From assembly GCF_001050035.1 (NCBI RefSeq), contig NZ_CVTA01000021.1, positions 1 to 55,559 of the forward strand: a stretch of DNA of 55,559 bases. The letters run 5' to 3'. Positions 34,057-44,296 of this stretch are shown here, piece after piece. Origin of the DNA: Mycolicibacterium komanii. Its GTDB lineage: Bacteria; Actinomycetota; Actinomycetes; Mycobacteriales; Mycobacteriaceae. The notes beneath the pieces were generated by a model that saw only the letters and a program-made list of their open reading frames with translations, had not been told where the DNA came from and did not search any database. The position numbers and the translations under genes are program-made. Each line of letters starts with the position of its first letter. The first letter of the stretch is position 1.

Positions 34057-36734
34057 TGTCGACTCCTTCGGGCTCGTACGGCCAGTACCGCGGCGCCCGC
34101 GATCACGGCCGTGCACAGCGCGAGCGGAATCGCCTGCTGCCGTGCGTCGTTGGTGACGACAGGTTTCGACGGCGCCTTGTCCGGTGGCAGTTCGGCCGCG
34201 GCAATTGTCATGTTGGGCGGGTCGAGCGGCGCTGACGCGTCCGGCACATCACGCACCTGACGAAGGTCCGGGCCGTCGGGGCCGTCGGTGAGGATGAGCG
34301 TCGTGGGCGCGCCGTCAGCGAGTTCGACGGGCCGCCGAAATTCTCGGCCCTCGACGGTGATCACTGCTTCGTGTGCACCCGGCGGCTGAGGTAGGTAGCC
34401 GGTGATCAGACCGTAGGAAGCGTTGTCCGCCAACACAGTCGGCTCACCCGTGTCCGAGGTCAGCGCCAGCTTGACCGGGCCGGTCGCACCGGCGGCGTGC
34501 ATCAGTCGAACCGTCGGCTCGGGCGACGGCCCACCGGCGGGCCCGTCGGGCGCGAGCTGCGCGGCCACCTCCGACGACTCCGCGGCGGAGAACAGTCCCA
34601 ACGTGTACGTGGCACCCGGCCAGACCGTGAAGGCCTGGCGCATCTTCACGGTGCCGGTGCGCTGCTCGACCGTGGTCATCACATAAGTGCCCGCGGCGAT
34701 GCTGCGGTACTCGGTGGGATTCGGCCTGTCGCCCAACCCGATCGAGCCACCGGGACCTCCATCGATGCGCACGAGTTCCACGCGGTCCGGCGCCGAGCCC
34801 CGTCGCATGTCACTGACCCGGATCGAACCCGCACCTTCGGGCACCGGGCCCGCGTTCCCGCCGAGGCCGATGTTGGTCGCCTTGGCGGGGAAACGGACCG
34901 TCAGACGTCCGTCACGCAGAACGACCGACTCGACCGCGAAGGGGCTCTCCTGCCGGTCGAGGAAGGCGGCGACCGTGTGCAGCCGCTCCGGTGGACCACC
35001 GATCGTGAACTCCCTGCCGGGTGTGCCGGCGGTCTGCTCCGCGGGGACCGAGGTGATGCCCTCGAGGACGACGGGCTGCGTGGCGGTGATGACGGCCAGC
35101 GCCGCGACAACACGCTGATCGACGGTGCGGGACTGCAGGGTTGCGACCGCGTCGGGATCGGAACCGGCATCCAGGCGCGCGGCCACCTGTACCCCGAACG
35201 GCGGAGCCGCCGGCTGCGCGGGACTCGACGCCTGTGCGCCGTCATCGACGCGGAGCACGTCGACCTTCTTGCCGCCGTCCCCGAACGTGGCCACCGGCTG
35301 CGCATGCGCGATCGCATCGGTCAGCACGCCCTGATCGGGCATGTTGGCGCGCATCGACGGCGTCGACACGACCCAGTCGTAATCGGCCCAGCCGGCGGGC
35401 GCCAGCTTCTGCACCTGTTCGTCGGTGTCCACCTTGTACGACCAGACCACGTTGTGGCGGTCGCGGCCCTCCCGCAGAAGGTCGACCCACAACGCGTCGT
35501 CGACGATCAGCCGGTCCTGCTTGGAGACGTTCTGCGAAATCCATTGCTGCGCGCGCTGTAACGACGCGTCGTCATCGCTCGCCAACACCTGCCCATGGCC
35601 CGGAAGCCAGAGCGCGACCACCATCGAGACACCGAAGGCGGCGGCCAAGCCCGATGCGGCGCGCCGCCAACCGCCGGCCCATGAGGGCTGCGACCGGCTG
35701 CGCTTCAGGCGGCCAACGACTTCTTGTGCCAGTCCGGCCGCCAGCATCGCGGTCAGCGGCAGCGTGACGATGACGAACGGCACGGGCAGATAACCCGGTC
35801 GGATCACCATGACGACCAGGATCAGCAGCCCGACCGCATACGGCCGCAGCCGCTCGATCAGCAGAGCGGCCAATGCAATCGGCGCGGTGAGCAGCGGAAG
35901 CACCGGATCGAGACGCAACCACTCGTCGAGCGTGTGCCGCTTGAGCGAGTCCGGATCGCCCAGCGCGCCGCCGGATTCGCGTTGCCACAGCTGGAATTTG
36001 ATGCCGTCCCACAGGCTCACGTGACCCGGGCCCGGCACGAGTTCACCCCGGATGACGGCCATCACGATGTAGGTACTGACCACCAGGACGGATACCGCGC
36101 CGAAAACCGCCAGCGCGTACCGCCGGGTCGCGGGCACGGTCTTGCACCACACCAGCCAGGCCACCATCGGCACCAGCAGCAGCATGGTCTCCTTGGTCAG
36201 CACCGCGACGCCGAAACAGGCCGCCGCGCCGAACATCGCCGAAAGTCGGTGGCGCGGTGAGCAGATCAGAACCAGCGCGCCTAGCACCCACGCCACCGCG
36301 AGGTTGTCCAGGTAGACGGAGCGGCCGAGGGAGATCGCGAGCGGGGACAGGGCGAAGATCGTCACGGCGAGCGCGGCCGCCCAGCGGGACAGGCCGACGC
36401 GACGTGCCAGTAGCCACAGCAGGCCGGCGGTGATCACCGCGACCAGAACCATCAGGAAGCGGCCCGCGACAACGGCATTGCCACCGAATCCCGGACCGGT
36501 GATCACCATCCACGCCGCCAGCTGCAGCCAGCCGGCGGGCGGATGGTCGTACCAATAGGTGTAGTGCGCGAGCTCGCCCCACTGGACGACGGCGAAAGCC
36601 TGTGCGACATAAGTGCCTTCGTCATCGAGCCGGGTCGGGGATCCGGTGATGTTGATCGCGCGCAGCACGGCGGTCAGTGCCATCAACGCGATGACGATGG
36701 GAATCGAGGGATTGAGTCGAATCGATCGGGTCAT
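34053..36734 (-). CDS. Large membrane glycosyltransferase (GT-C, GT39/ArnT-like) with extracellular C-domain
   Basis: This 893-residue protein has an N-terminal GT-C core of about ten membrane helices (about 10-430). The first extracytoplasmic loop contains the acidic pair of RLDDEGTY (Asp38/Glu39) and YWYDHPPAGW (Asp63-His-Pro-Pro), as in PMT/ArnT enzymes that use polyprenyl-phosphate sugars. About 430-860 is a long extracytoplasmic beta-rich region, then a last helix (AIPLALCTAVIAGAAVLAV) and a basic tail. The start ATG overlaps the GT2 stop, and its own stop overlaps the GH8 start. It may add side sugars to the GT2 product or link it to the wall. The C-terminal region is of unknown kind. 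Confidence 0.85.
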   Translation of the reverse strand: MTRSIRLNPSIPIVIALMALTAVLRAINITGSPTRLDDEGTYVAQAFAVVQWGELAHYTYWYDHPPAGWLQLAAWMVITGPGFGGNAVVAGRFLMVLVAVITAGLLWLLARRVGLSRWAAALAVTIFALSPLAISLGRSVYLDNLAVAWVLGALVLICSPRHRLSAMFGAAACFGVAVLTKETMLLLVPMVAWLVWCKTVPATRRYALAVFGAVSVLVVSTYIVMAVIRGELVPGPGHVSLWDGIKFQLWQRESGGALGDPDSLKRHTLDEWLRLDPVLPLLTAPIALAALLIERLRPYAVGLLILVVMVIRPGYLPVPFVIVTLPLTAMLAAGLAQEVVGRLKRSRSQPSWAGGWRRAASGLAAAFGVSMVVALWLPGHGQVLASDDDASLQRAQQWISQNVSKQDRLIVDDALWVDLLREGRDRHNVVWSYKVDTDEQVQKLAPAGWADYDWVVSTPSMRANMPDQGVLTDAIAHAQPVATFGDGGKKVDVLRVDDGAQASSPAQPAAPPFGVQVAARLDAGSDPDAVATLQSRTVDQRVVAALAVITATQPVVLEGITSVPAEQTAGTPGREFTIGGPPERLHTVAAFLDRQESPFAVESVVLRDGRLTVRFPAKATNIGLGGNAGPVPEGAGSIRVSDMRRGSAPDRVELVRIDGGPGGSIGLGDRPNPTEYRSIAAGTYVMTTVEQRTGTVKMRQAFTVWPGATYTLGLFSAAESSEVAAQLAPDGPAGGPSPEPTVRLMHAAGATGPVKLALTSDTGEPTVLADNASYGLITGYLPQPPGAHEAVITVEGREFRRPVELADGAPTTLILTDGPDGPDLRQVRDVPDASAPLDPPNMTIAAAELPPDKAPSKPVVTNDARQQAIPLALCTAVIAGAAVLAVRARRSRQ

Positions 36735-38305
36735 GCGGCGATCCGCTCCTCTCGGCCGACCGCGCGGTGAGCATTGGCGTGCTCGGTCTTCTCCCAGCCG
36801 CCCTGTCCACGGCTCTGCCGCCACGCCGATCGCACCGCCGCGGCTGCGAGCAGGAGCTGGTACGGGAATGCGCCGAGCACCAGGCGGACGTGGTCCCAGA
36901 GCCGGATCCGCACGCCGAACTCCTTGCCGAACTCACCGAGCGCGGCGGCCTCGACGGCCACGGTGACGAGCGTCGGCACCAGCGGCAGAAATGTCAGCAA
37001 GGTCAGCGGCACGGGAACTTTGAGGACGAACATGCACACGATGGCGATGGGCACCAGTGCGCCCGTGGCGGCCTGGAGGAACGGCATCGCCAGCGTGTAA
37101 CGGGCGAGCAGGCGCTGGCGCCGAGTCGGCAGCTTGCGCCATTCATCCTTCTGATAGACCTGCATGAATCCCTGGTCCCAGCGGGTGCGTTGTTTGACCA
37201 GCGCCCGAACCGATCCCGGTGTCTCCTCGCGGGTGACCACACGGGGGTCGTAGGCCACCGCGACGCGCGCGCCGCGGGTGGAGAGCCGAACGCCGATCTC
37301 ACAGTCCTCGGCCAGGCAGTTGCGATCCCATCCACCGACGGCCCGCAACAGCGCGGTTCGCGCGAACACGGTGTTGCCGCCCAGCGGAATGAACCGTTGT
37401 TCGGCGTGGAAGTGCAGACGGGAGCGGAACCAGAAGTAGTACTCCAGGCAGTTGCGCAGCGACCACCAGCTGGTGCGCACGTTCATCAACTGCACACCCG
37501 ACTGGACGACGTCGGCCCCCGACTCTTCGAATCGGGCCTCGACCAGCCGCAGCAGGCTCGGATGGACCTCGTCCTCGGCGTCGAACACGCCGACGACCTC
37601 ACCGCGGCACGCCGGTAACGCGGTGTTGAGTGCCTTGGGCTTGTTCTTCGGGATGTTGTCGTCGATGACGACGCGGACGGTGCGCCGGTGCCGCGCGGCC
37701 GCGGCCCGGGCCACGCGCTCGGTCTCGGGATCGTCGTGGCCGATGATGACGATCACCTCGTAAGCGGGGTGATCGAGCCGGGCCAACGCATCGATGGTGT
37801 CGCCGAGGACATCCTGCTCGTGGCGTGCGGGCAGCAACAGCGAGAACGACCACGGCCGGTTGGCCGAGCGACGGCGAAACCCTGTCCCGGACAATGCCTC
37901 TGGGCTATGCCATGCGTGCAGCATCCACCACAGCGTGGTCGCGGCGATAACGAACAGGAGCAATGACACCGACCCCATCACGACGAACAACACGATGTCG
38001 GCCAGGCTCAACGGGTCGTTGCGCTGCGGCGGTGGCTGGGGCGCCGCCTGACCGTCATCACCGGACGCGGCCTGGACGCCGTCCGCCTGAGGCAGCGCGC
38101 CGCCCGAGGCGCCGACGGAGCGGCTGTCCGGTTGGGCGGCAGGCGCCGGGCCCGACTGGGTCACCGCGGTGTCACCGGCGGGCACCGACGGCGGCCCACC
38201 GGACTCGTCGTCGCCGCCGAACCAGTGGCCACCGAAGACCACGAACGCGGCGAATATCAACACGACGGCGCCGAACGCGGCGCCGCCACGGGTTATGCGG
38301 GGCAT
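36731..38305 (-). CDS. Processive family-2 glycosyltransferase (cellulose/hyaluronan-synthase-like)
   Basis: This 524-residue membrane synthase has an N-terminal helix (about 10-27), a Pro/Gly/Ala-rich outside linker (30-97) and a second helix (101-130). The cytoplasmic GT2 domain carries all processive-synthase motifs: IDDNIPKNKPKALN, DxD in FDAED (242-245), AED (332-334) and QRTRW (372-376). Helices follow at about 400-460. This is the BcsA/HasA-type architecture that polymerises a nucleotide sugar and moves the chain across the membrane. There is no PilZ domain, so c-di-GMP control as in BcsA is not expected. It is the first gene of the GT2/GT-C/GH8 operon. Confidence 0.9.
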   Translation of the reverse strand: MPRITRGGAAFGAVVLIFAAFVVFGGHWFGGDDESGGPPSVPAGDTAVTQSGPAPAAQPDSRSVGASGGALPQADGVQAASGDDGQAAPQPPPQRNDPLSLADIVLFVVMGSVSLLLFVIAATTLWWMLHAWHSPEALSGTGFRRRSANRPWSFSLLLPARHEQDVLGDTIDALARLDHPAYEVIVIIGHDDPETERVARAAAARHRRTVRVVIDDNIPKNKPKALNTALPACRGEVVGVFDAEDEVHPSLLRLVEARFEESGADVVQSGVQLMNVRTSWWSLRNCLEYYFWFRSRLHFHAEQRFIPLGGNTVFARTALLRAVGGWDRNCLAEDCEIGVRLSTRGARVAVAYDPRVVTREETPGSVRALVKQRTRWDQGFMQVYQKDEWRKLPTRRQRLLARYTLAMPFLQAATGALVPIAIVCMFVLKVPVPLTLLTFLPLVPTLVTVAVEAAALGEFGKEFGVRIRLWDHVRLVLGAFPYQLLLAAAAVRSAWRQSRGQGGWEKTEHANAHRAVGREERIAA

Positions 38306-38701
38306 TTTTTCGCCTAAAGTCTGGCGGCACCTGCGCCCATCGCAACCTCGACGGGAGGTGCCGCTGCGTACTGAGAACCGGCACGGCGAACACCTCTGAA
38401 CCAGCTCTCTCGTGCATCTCGAACAAGAGCGCTATCTCTGTGGATGTCGCCTCGGCTCACGTGCCCGTTACGTGTGGTGCATCACGTCACCGTCGAAAGG
38501 GTTTGCAGAGCAGAACAATTGACGCGTGAACAAGTGATTCGGAACGTGCGCGTTACGCCAGCTCAACCGGCGATTACGGGCCGCACAGACGGCGCGGTCC
38601 GGCCGGCCATCGGGCCCCCGGTACGCCGGGGCGGCCGGGCGCCGCCTGCCGAAACGGACCCATGCTTGCCCCTCAGACTGAAACACGTTCTAATTCTGGG
38701 C
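38306..38701. other. Intergenic region between the polysaccharide operon and the LLM oxidoreductase gene
   Basis: About 400 bases lie between divergent genes. The right end holds the KstR-type operator (38679-38692). Next to the GT2 start there is a T-run (38305-38310) and no strong ribosome site. No convincing gene was found here. Confidence 0.5.
38679..38692. promoter_or_regulatory. KstR-type operator
   Basis: TGAAACACGTTCTA fits the KstR consensus TNNAACNNGTTNNA at every fixed position. It lies 9 bases before the start codon of the LLM oxidoreductase. KstR is the TetR-family repressor of cholesterol catabolism in mycobacteria, released by a steroid CoA thioester. A site this close to the start implies direct repression of this gene. 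Confidence 0.75.
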
Positions 38702-39550
38702 ATGGACTACGGGCTCGTTCTGTTCACCAGCGATCGCGGGATCACCCCCGCATCGGCCGCCAAGCTGGCCGATGACCACGGATTCACCACGTTCTACGTG
38801 CCCGAACACACGCACATCCCGATCAAACGGCAGGCCGCGCATCCCACAACGGGCGACGAGTCGCTGCCCGACGACCGCTATATGCGCACGCTCGATCCCT
38901 GGGTCAGCCTCGGTACGGCCGCGGCGGTGACCTCGCGCGTCCGGTTGTCGACCGCGGTAGCGCTGCCGGTCGAGCACGACCCGATCACGCTGGCGAAGTC
39001 GATCGCCACGCTCGACCATCTGTCGGGTGGTCGTGTGAGCCTCGGGGTCGGCTTCGGCTGGAACACCGACGAGCTCGCCGACCACAACGTCCCCCCGGGT
39101 CGCAGGCGCACCATGTTGCGTGAATACCTGGAAGCGATGCGGGCGCTGTGGACCCAGGAGGAGGCGTCGTACGAGGGCGAGTTCGTCAACTTCGGACCCA
39201 GCTGGGCGTGGCCCAAGCCTGTCCAATCGCACATCCCGGTATTGGTCGGCGCCGCGGGCACCGAAAAGAACTTCAAGTGGATCGCCCGCTCCGCAGACGG
39301 CTGGATCACCACACCACGCGACTTCGACATCGACGAGCCGGTCAAGCTGCTGCAGGACACCTGGGCGGCCGCCGGACGCGACGGCGCACCGCAGATCGTC
39401 GCGCTCGATTTCAAGCCCGATCCCGAAAAGCTCGCCCGCTGGGCCGATCTCGGCGTCACCGAGGTCCTCTTCGGCCTCCCCGACAAGTCCGCCGACGACG
39501 TCGCCGCCTACGTCGAACGGCTGGCCGGCAAGCTGGCCGCGCTGGTCTGA
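38702..39550 (+). CDS. LLM-class F420-dependent oxidoreductase (Rv0953c-like)
   Basis: This 282-residue TIM-barrel oxidoreductase of the luciferase-like family has MDYGLVLFTSDRGITPASAA, FYVPEHTHIP, TLDHLSGGRVSLGVGFGWNTDEL and VLVGAAGTEKNFKWIARSADGW. The length equals that of Rv0953c. F420 rather than FMN use is inferred from family. The KstR-type operator just upstream ties it to steroid breakdown. Its stop directly abuts the modA stop on the other strand, so no terminator separates them. Confidence 0.88.
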   Translation: MDYGLVLFTSDRGITPASAAKLADDHGFTTFYVPEHTHIPIKRQAAHPTTGDESLPDDRYMRTLDPWVSLGTAAAVTSRVRLSTAVALPVEHDPITLAKSIATLDHLSGGRVSLGVGFGWNTDELADHNVPPGRRRTMLREYLEAMRALWTQEEASYEGEFVNFGPSWAWPKPVQSHIPVLVGAAGTEKNFKWIARSADGWITTPRDFDIDEPVKLLQDTWAAAGRDGAPQIVALDFKPDPEKLARWADLGVTEVLFGLPDKSADDVAAYVERLAGKLAALV

Positions 39551-40294
39551 TCAGGGCTTACCGAAGCCCGCTTCGGCGAGCACCTGCCGTCCCGCCTCGC
39601 CGATGACCGCGTCGACGAACTCCTGCGCGCGGTCGCGGTGCGCCGAGTCCTCCAGTGTCGCAATGGGATAGACGTTGACCACGTCGGCGGCTTCAGGGAT
39701 AGGCACCGCGGTGACCAGTGCACCCGCTTCCCGCACGTCGGTGACATAGACGATTCCGGCGTCGGCCTGACCGCTCGTCACCTTGTTCAGCACGTCGGTG
39801 ACCGACGACTCCTCGCTGACCGGCGACAGCTCGACACCGGCGGCCTGTTCGACCTTCTGTGTCGCCGACCCACACGGGACCGCAGGGGCGCACACTACGA
39901 CGTTGACGCCGTGCCGAGTCAGGTCACGGATTGTGTTGATGTTTGCCGGGTTTCGCGGCGCCACCGCGATGGTCAACGTGTTCGACGCGAAGTTCGCCGG
40001 GTCGCCGGCGAGCAGCCCCGCCATGGCGACCTTGTCCATGTTGGCGGTGTCCGCGGAGGCGAACACGTCGGCCCGTGCGCCCTGCGTCAGCTGGGCGGCG
40101 AGGTCCGAGGACCCGGCGAAGGAGAACTCCACCCGGGTCCCGGGGTGGTCCTTCTCGAACTGGGCACCGATCTCGGCGAACGTCGCCTTCAGCGACGCCG
40201 CGGCGAACACCATCAACGAATCGGCCGCGGGCCCTTCCGCGCAGCCGGCGGTCAGCGTGAGAAGAAGTGCGGCCAGAATGGCGTACGTTCTCAC
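39551..40294 (-). CDS. modA: Molybdate-binding lipoprotein ModA (orphan)
   Basis: This 247-residue protein has a signal peptide with lipobox LTAGC (Cys18) and the ModA motifs LMVFAAASLKATFAEIG, FSFAGSSDLAAQL, ADVFASADTANMDKV and GQADAGIVYVTD. It binds molybdate or tungstate outside the membrane and delivers it to a ModBC transporter. No modB or modC is adjacent. It lies 17 bases behind the thiolase-like gene and so may be read from that promoter. Confidence 0.9.
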   Translation of the reverse strand: MRTYAILAALLLTLTAGCAEGPAADSLMVFAAASLKATFAEIGAQFEKDHPGTRVEFSFAGSSDLAAQLTQGARADVFASADTANMDKVAMAGLLAGDPANFASNTLTIAVAPRNPANINTIRDLTRHGVNVVVCAPAVPCGSATQKVEQAAGVELSPVSEESSVTDVLNKVTSGQADAGIVYVTDVREAGALVTAVPIPEAADVVNVYPIATLEDSAHRDRAQEFVDAVIGEAGRQVLAEAGFGKP

Positions 40295-40311
40295 GGCTGC
40301 GACTCCTGCGA

Positions 40312-41838
40312 TCAGGCCAGACTCGCGCGGTTGACCTTCCCGTCCGGGCGCACCGTGATCGCCACGCCCAGCGGGTCGCCGTCGGACATCAACGCGACGA
40401 GCTCCTCGTCCTCGGAGACGGCGAGGAACCTCGAGTTGTCCGAATCGAGCCTGCCGACGATGATTCCGGTGCGGACCGGCCAGTCGTAGCGCACCGAATA
40501 GGTCTCGATGGTCGCACGTCCTTCGGGTCGCTCGGTCACCGGAACCGCCGGGAGCGTCGCGACATCGGCGCTGAGGCGTTCGCTGTCGTCGGTGCGCCAG
40601 TCGGTTGGCAGCGTCGAATAGATACCGACGGAATACTTGCTCATCGTGCCGCCGTTGGCGCCTACCAGACCGTATTGCCCAGGCCGATCGCGCATCTGGG
40701 CGACCGTCTCGGCAACGGCATGCAACGAGTAACTGTTTCCCGGGCCGCCGAAGTACGGCAAGCCACCGGTCACCGTCAGACCCCGCGGGTCGTCCCCGTC
40801 GATGCCCAGCGCCTCGCAGGCGACGAACACGGGAAACGGAAAGCAGCTGTAAAGATCGAAGGTGGAGATGTCATCGACGCCGATCTGGGCCACCCGCAAG
40901 GCTTCTCGCACGGCGTGCACAGTCGCGGGGCTGGCGCCGAGGTCCACCCGGTCGAGCACGCCCTGCTCGGTCATGTCCGAATGCCCGTGCAGATACACCC
41001 ACTTCTCCTCGGGCACCCCGAGTCTGCGTGCGGCCGCCACCGACATCATGATCGCGGCGGCGCCCTGGTTGACCTGATCGCGGGCCACCAGCAGGCGCGG
41101 ATACGGGTCGCAGATCATCCGGTTGTCGTCGGTGACCGTGATGATCTCGTCCACCGATCGCTCGACCGGCGATGACGAGTACGGGTTCTTCGCAGCGACT
41201 TTCGACAACGGCGCGAACAGCTCGGCCATCTGCCTGCGGTATTCGGCCACACCCAGCCCCAATCGGCTGCGGCGTGCGTTGTCCAGCAGGCCGTATTGCA
41301 CTGCGGCGCCGGTCAACCCGTGCGCCACGGTGTAGTCGGTGAAGTACTGCTGGACCTGGTGACCACGATCCTCGAGCTGACCGTCGATGTGTTCGGTGAA
41401 GTCGGGCTTGTGGTCGCGTTTCGCGAAGTAGCGAGCCGTCGAGCCGGGCTCTGAGCCGATCACCATCGCCACATCGAATTCGCCCGCGGCGATGGCGTTA
41501 CCGGCCTCGGTGACGAGTTTCTGCGGGCCCTGTCCGCCGACGGGTTCGAGCACGACGCGCGCGGGGTCGCCGCCGACGCGGCGCATGACCGACCGCGGAT
41601 AGTTGTTCGACTTGCCCAGCGTCGCGGGCATCGGCCCGGAGATCTCGAACTGGCGCAGGGCGTACACCGTCTCGATGGCCTTTGCGGCCGCCGTGGCGTC
41701 GAGCCCGGTGTCGGTCAGCGCCGCACGGACCGCCTCCGTCGCGAGGTCGACCGCCGACATGCCCCGATAGCCGGGATCGTCGATGTGCTCGGTGAACTGC
41801 CCGACGCCGACGATGACCGGGGTCCGGGAATCGACCAT
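40312..41838 (-). CDS. Thiolase-like protein type 1 (TLP1-like), SCP2-thiolase relative
   Basis: This 508-residue protein has a thiolase fold (TPVIVGVGQFTEH, EAGNAIAAGEFDVAMVIGSE, DQVNQGAAAIMMSVAAARRLG) plus an additional C-terminal domain of about 100 residues (about 405-508). The normal nucleophile Cys is replaced (VLEPVGGQGPQKLV has Gly), and the GHP motif reads GGPGNS. Only a Cys in FDLYSCFPF remains near the site. This matches thiolase-like proteins of mycobacteria described as monomeric and without thiolase activity. It probably binds an acyl-CoA or acts in an unknown way. Confidence 0.83.
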   Translation of the reverse strand: MVDSRTPVIVGVGQFTEHIDDPGYRGMSAVDLATEAVRAALTDTGLDATAAAKAIETVYALRQFEISGPMPATLGKSNNYPRSVMRRVGGDPARVVLEPVGGQGPQKLVTEAGNAIAAGEFDVAMVIGSEPGSTARYFAKRDHKPDFTEHIDGQLEDRGHQVQQYFTDYTVAHGLTGAAVQYGLLDNARRSRLGLGVAEYRRQMAELFAPLSKVAAKNPYSSSPVERSVDEIITVTDDNRMICDPYPRLLVARDQVNQGAAAIMMSVAAARRLGVPEEKWVYLHGHSDMTEQGVLDRVDLGASPATVHAVREALRVAQIGVDDISTFDLYSCFPFPVFVACEALGIDGDDPRGLTVTGGLPYFGGPGNSYSLHAVAETVAQMRDRPGQYGLVGANGGTMSKYSVGIYSTLPTDWRTDDSERLSADVATLPAVPVTERPEGRATIETYSVRYDWPVRTGIIVGRLDSDNSRFLAVSEDEELVALMSDGDPLGVAITVRPDGKVNRASLA

Positions 41839-41895
41839 TACAGACCTCCTGACAGGTGTTAATTCGTCAGGCTAATCGACAGCCACCCCGAACAC

Positions 41896-41931
41896 GAAAC
41901 CGTCCCCGGCCGTGAAGCCGGGGACGGTTTC
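41896..41931 (-). terminator. Strong hairpin terminator after sucCD
   Basis: A perfect 15-bp stem (GAAACCGTCCCCGGC and its complement) with a 6-base loop CGTGAA lies 14 bases after the sucD stop. There is no U-tract. It should isolate sucCD from the thiolase-like gene downstream. Confidence 0.85.
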
Positions 41932-41944
41932 GACGTCAAGCGAA

Positions 41945-42847
<903 letters not shown>

Positions 42848-42868
42848 GGGTCATTGAGTCCTTAGTTC

Positions 42869-44035
42869 TCAGGCCTTCGCCGCCAGCTCGGCGGCCTTGT
42901 CGGCGGCTTCGTCCATCGTTCCGACCTCGGTCACCAGCGGATGGTTGGCCTCGGCCAGGATGCGGCGGCCTTCCTCGACGTTGTTGCCGTCCAGCCGAAC
43001 GACGAGCGGCTTGTTGGCCTCGTCGCCGAGGATCTTCAGCGCGTTGACGATTCCGTTGGCCACCGCGTCGCAGGCGGTGATGCCGCCGAACACGTTGACG
43101 AACACGCTCTTGACCTGTGAGTCGTTGAGGATGACGTCGAGGCCCGCGGCCATCACCTCGGCCGAGGCGCCGCCGCCGATGTCGAGGAAGTTGGCGGGCT
43201 TGACGCCGCCGTGGTTCTCACCGGCGTAGGCGACCACGTCGAGCGTCGACATCACCAGGCCGGCGCCGTTGCCGATGATGCCCACCGAGCCGTCGAGCTT
43301 GACGTAGTTGAGGTCGTGCTCCTTGGCCTTGAGCTCCAGCGGGTCGGTGGCGTCGCGGTCCTCGAACTCGGCGTGCTCGGGATGACGGAAGTCGGCGTTG
43401 CCGTCGAGCGTGACCTTGCCGTCGAGCGCCAGGATCTGGTCGTCAGGCGTACGCACGAGCGGGTTGACCTCGACCAGCGTGGCGTCCTCGCCGACGAAGA
43501 CCTCCCACAGCTTGGCGATCGTCACCGCGGCGGCGTCGAGCACCTCCTCGGGCAGGTGCCCCTTCTTGGCGATCTCCCGCGCGAAGGCCTCGTCGACGCC
43601 CTTGGTGGCGTCGACCGGGATCCGGGCCAGGCGGTCCGGCTTGGTCGCGGCGACCTCCTCGATCTCCATACCGCCCTCGACCGAGCACATGGCCAGGTAG
43701 GTGCGGTTCGCCCGGTCGAGCAGGAAGGAGATGTAGTACTCCTCGGCGATGTCGCTGGCCTCGGACACCAGCAGCTTCTTGACGATGTGGCCCTTGATGT
43801 CGAGGCCGAGGATGTTCTGCGCGTGGGTGAACGCGTCGTCGGCGGTGGCGGCGTATTTGACGCCGCCGGCCTTACCGCGGCCACCGGTCTTGACCTGCGC
43901 CTTGACCATCACGGGCTTGCCGATCTCCTCGGCGATGGCCTTGGCGTCCTCGGCGGTGTCGGTCACCCGTCCGGGTGTGGTGGGCACGTTGTGCTTGGCG
44001 AAGAGCTCTTTCGCCTGGTATTCGAAGAGATCCAT
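42869..44035 (-). CDS. sucC: Succinyl-CoA synthetase beta subunit
   Basis: This 388-residue protein has an ATP-grasp fold: [43 protein letters not shown], a metal-binding VEVNPLV, and the C-terminal ligase domain with [12 protein letters not shown] and [13 protein letters not shown]. It forms the heterodimer with SucD. The first gene of the pair, it is divergent from the M23 peptidase gene over a 261-base promoter region. Confidence 0.98.
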   Translation of the reverse strand: MDLFEYQAKELFAKHNVPTTPGRVTDTAEDAKAIAEEIGKPVMVKAQVKTGGRGKAGGVKYAATADDAFTHAQNILGLDIKGHIVKKLLVSEASDIAEEYYISFLLDRANRTYLAMCSVEGGMEIEEVAATKPDRLARIPVDATKGVDEAFAREIAKKGHLPEEVLDAAAVTIAKLWEVFVGEDATLVEVNPLVRTPDDQILALDGKVTLDGNADFRHPEHAEFEDRDATDPLELKAKEHDLNYVKLDGSVGIIGNGAGLVMSTLDVVAYAGENHGGVKPANFLDIGGGASAEVMAAGLDVILNDSQVKSVFVNVFGGITACDAVANGIVNALKILGDEANKPLVVRLDGNNVEEGRRILAEANHPLVTEVGTMDEAADKAAELAAKA

Positions 44036-44296
44036 TAGCTCACTGTCTCTAGCGCGTCGATTGCGGAGTTGTTGGGCCGAAGGCTCGGAGGAACTTTATC
44101 CACACGCGCAAAACGCGTTGGCACCGCCCACCGCTCATGTGGTAGATCTCACCGCTGCGCTCCAGTGATACAAGTCACAATCGCCCGTGGAATAGTCTCT
44201 CGGGTTGCAGCCGTCATCCGGAGTTGGTTAACGTGCCTCTGGTCTCGATAACGCTTTGGTCACGACAGGCATCCCGACAGGCAAGGATTTTCCAGG

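Noticed and set aside
41839..41895. Possible KstR site before the thiolase-like gene
   Set aside because: The stretch GACAGGTGTTAATTCGTCAGG has no AACNNGTT core, so it does not fit the consensus.
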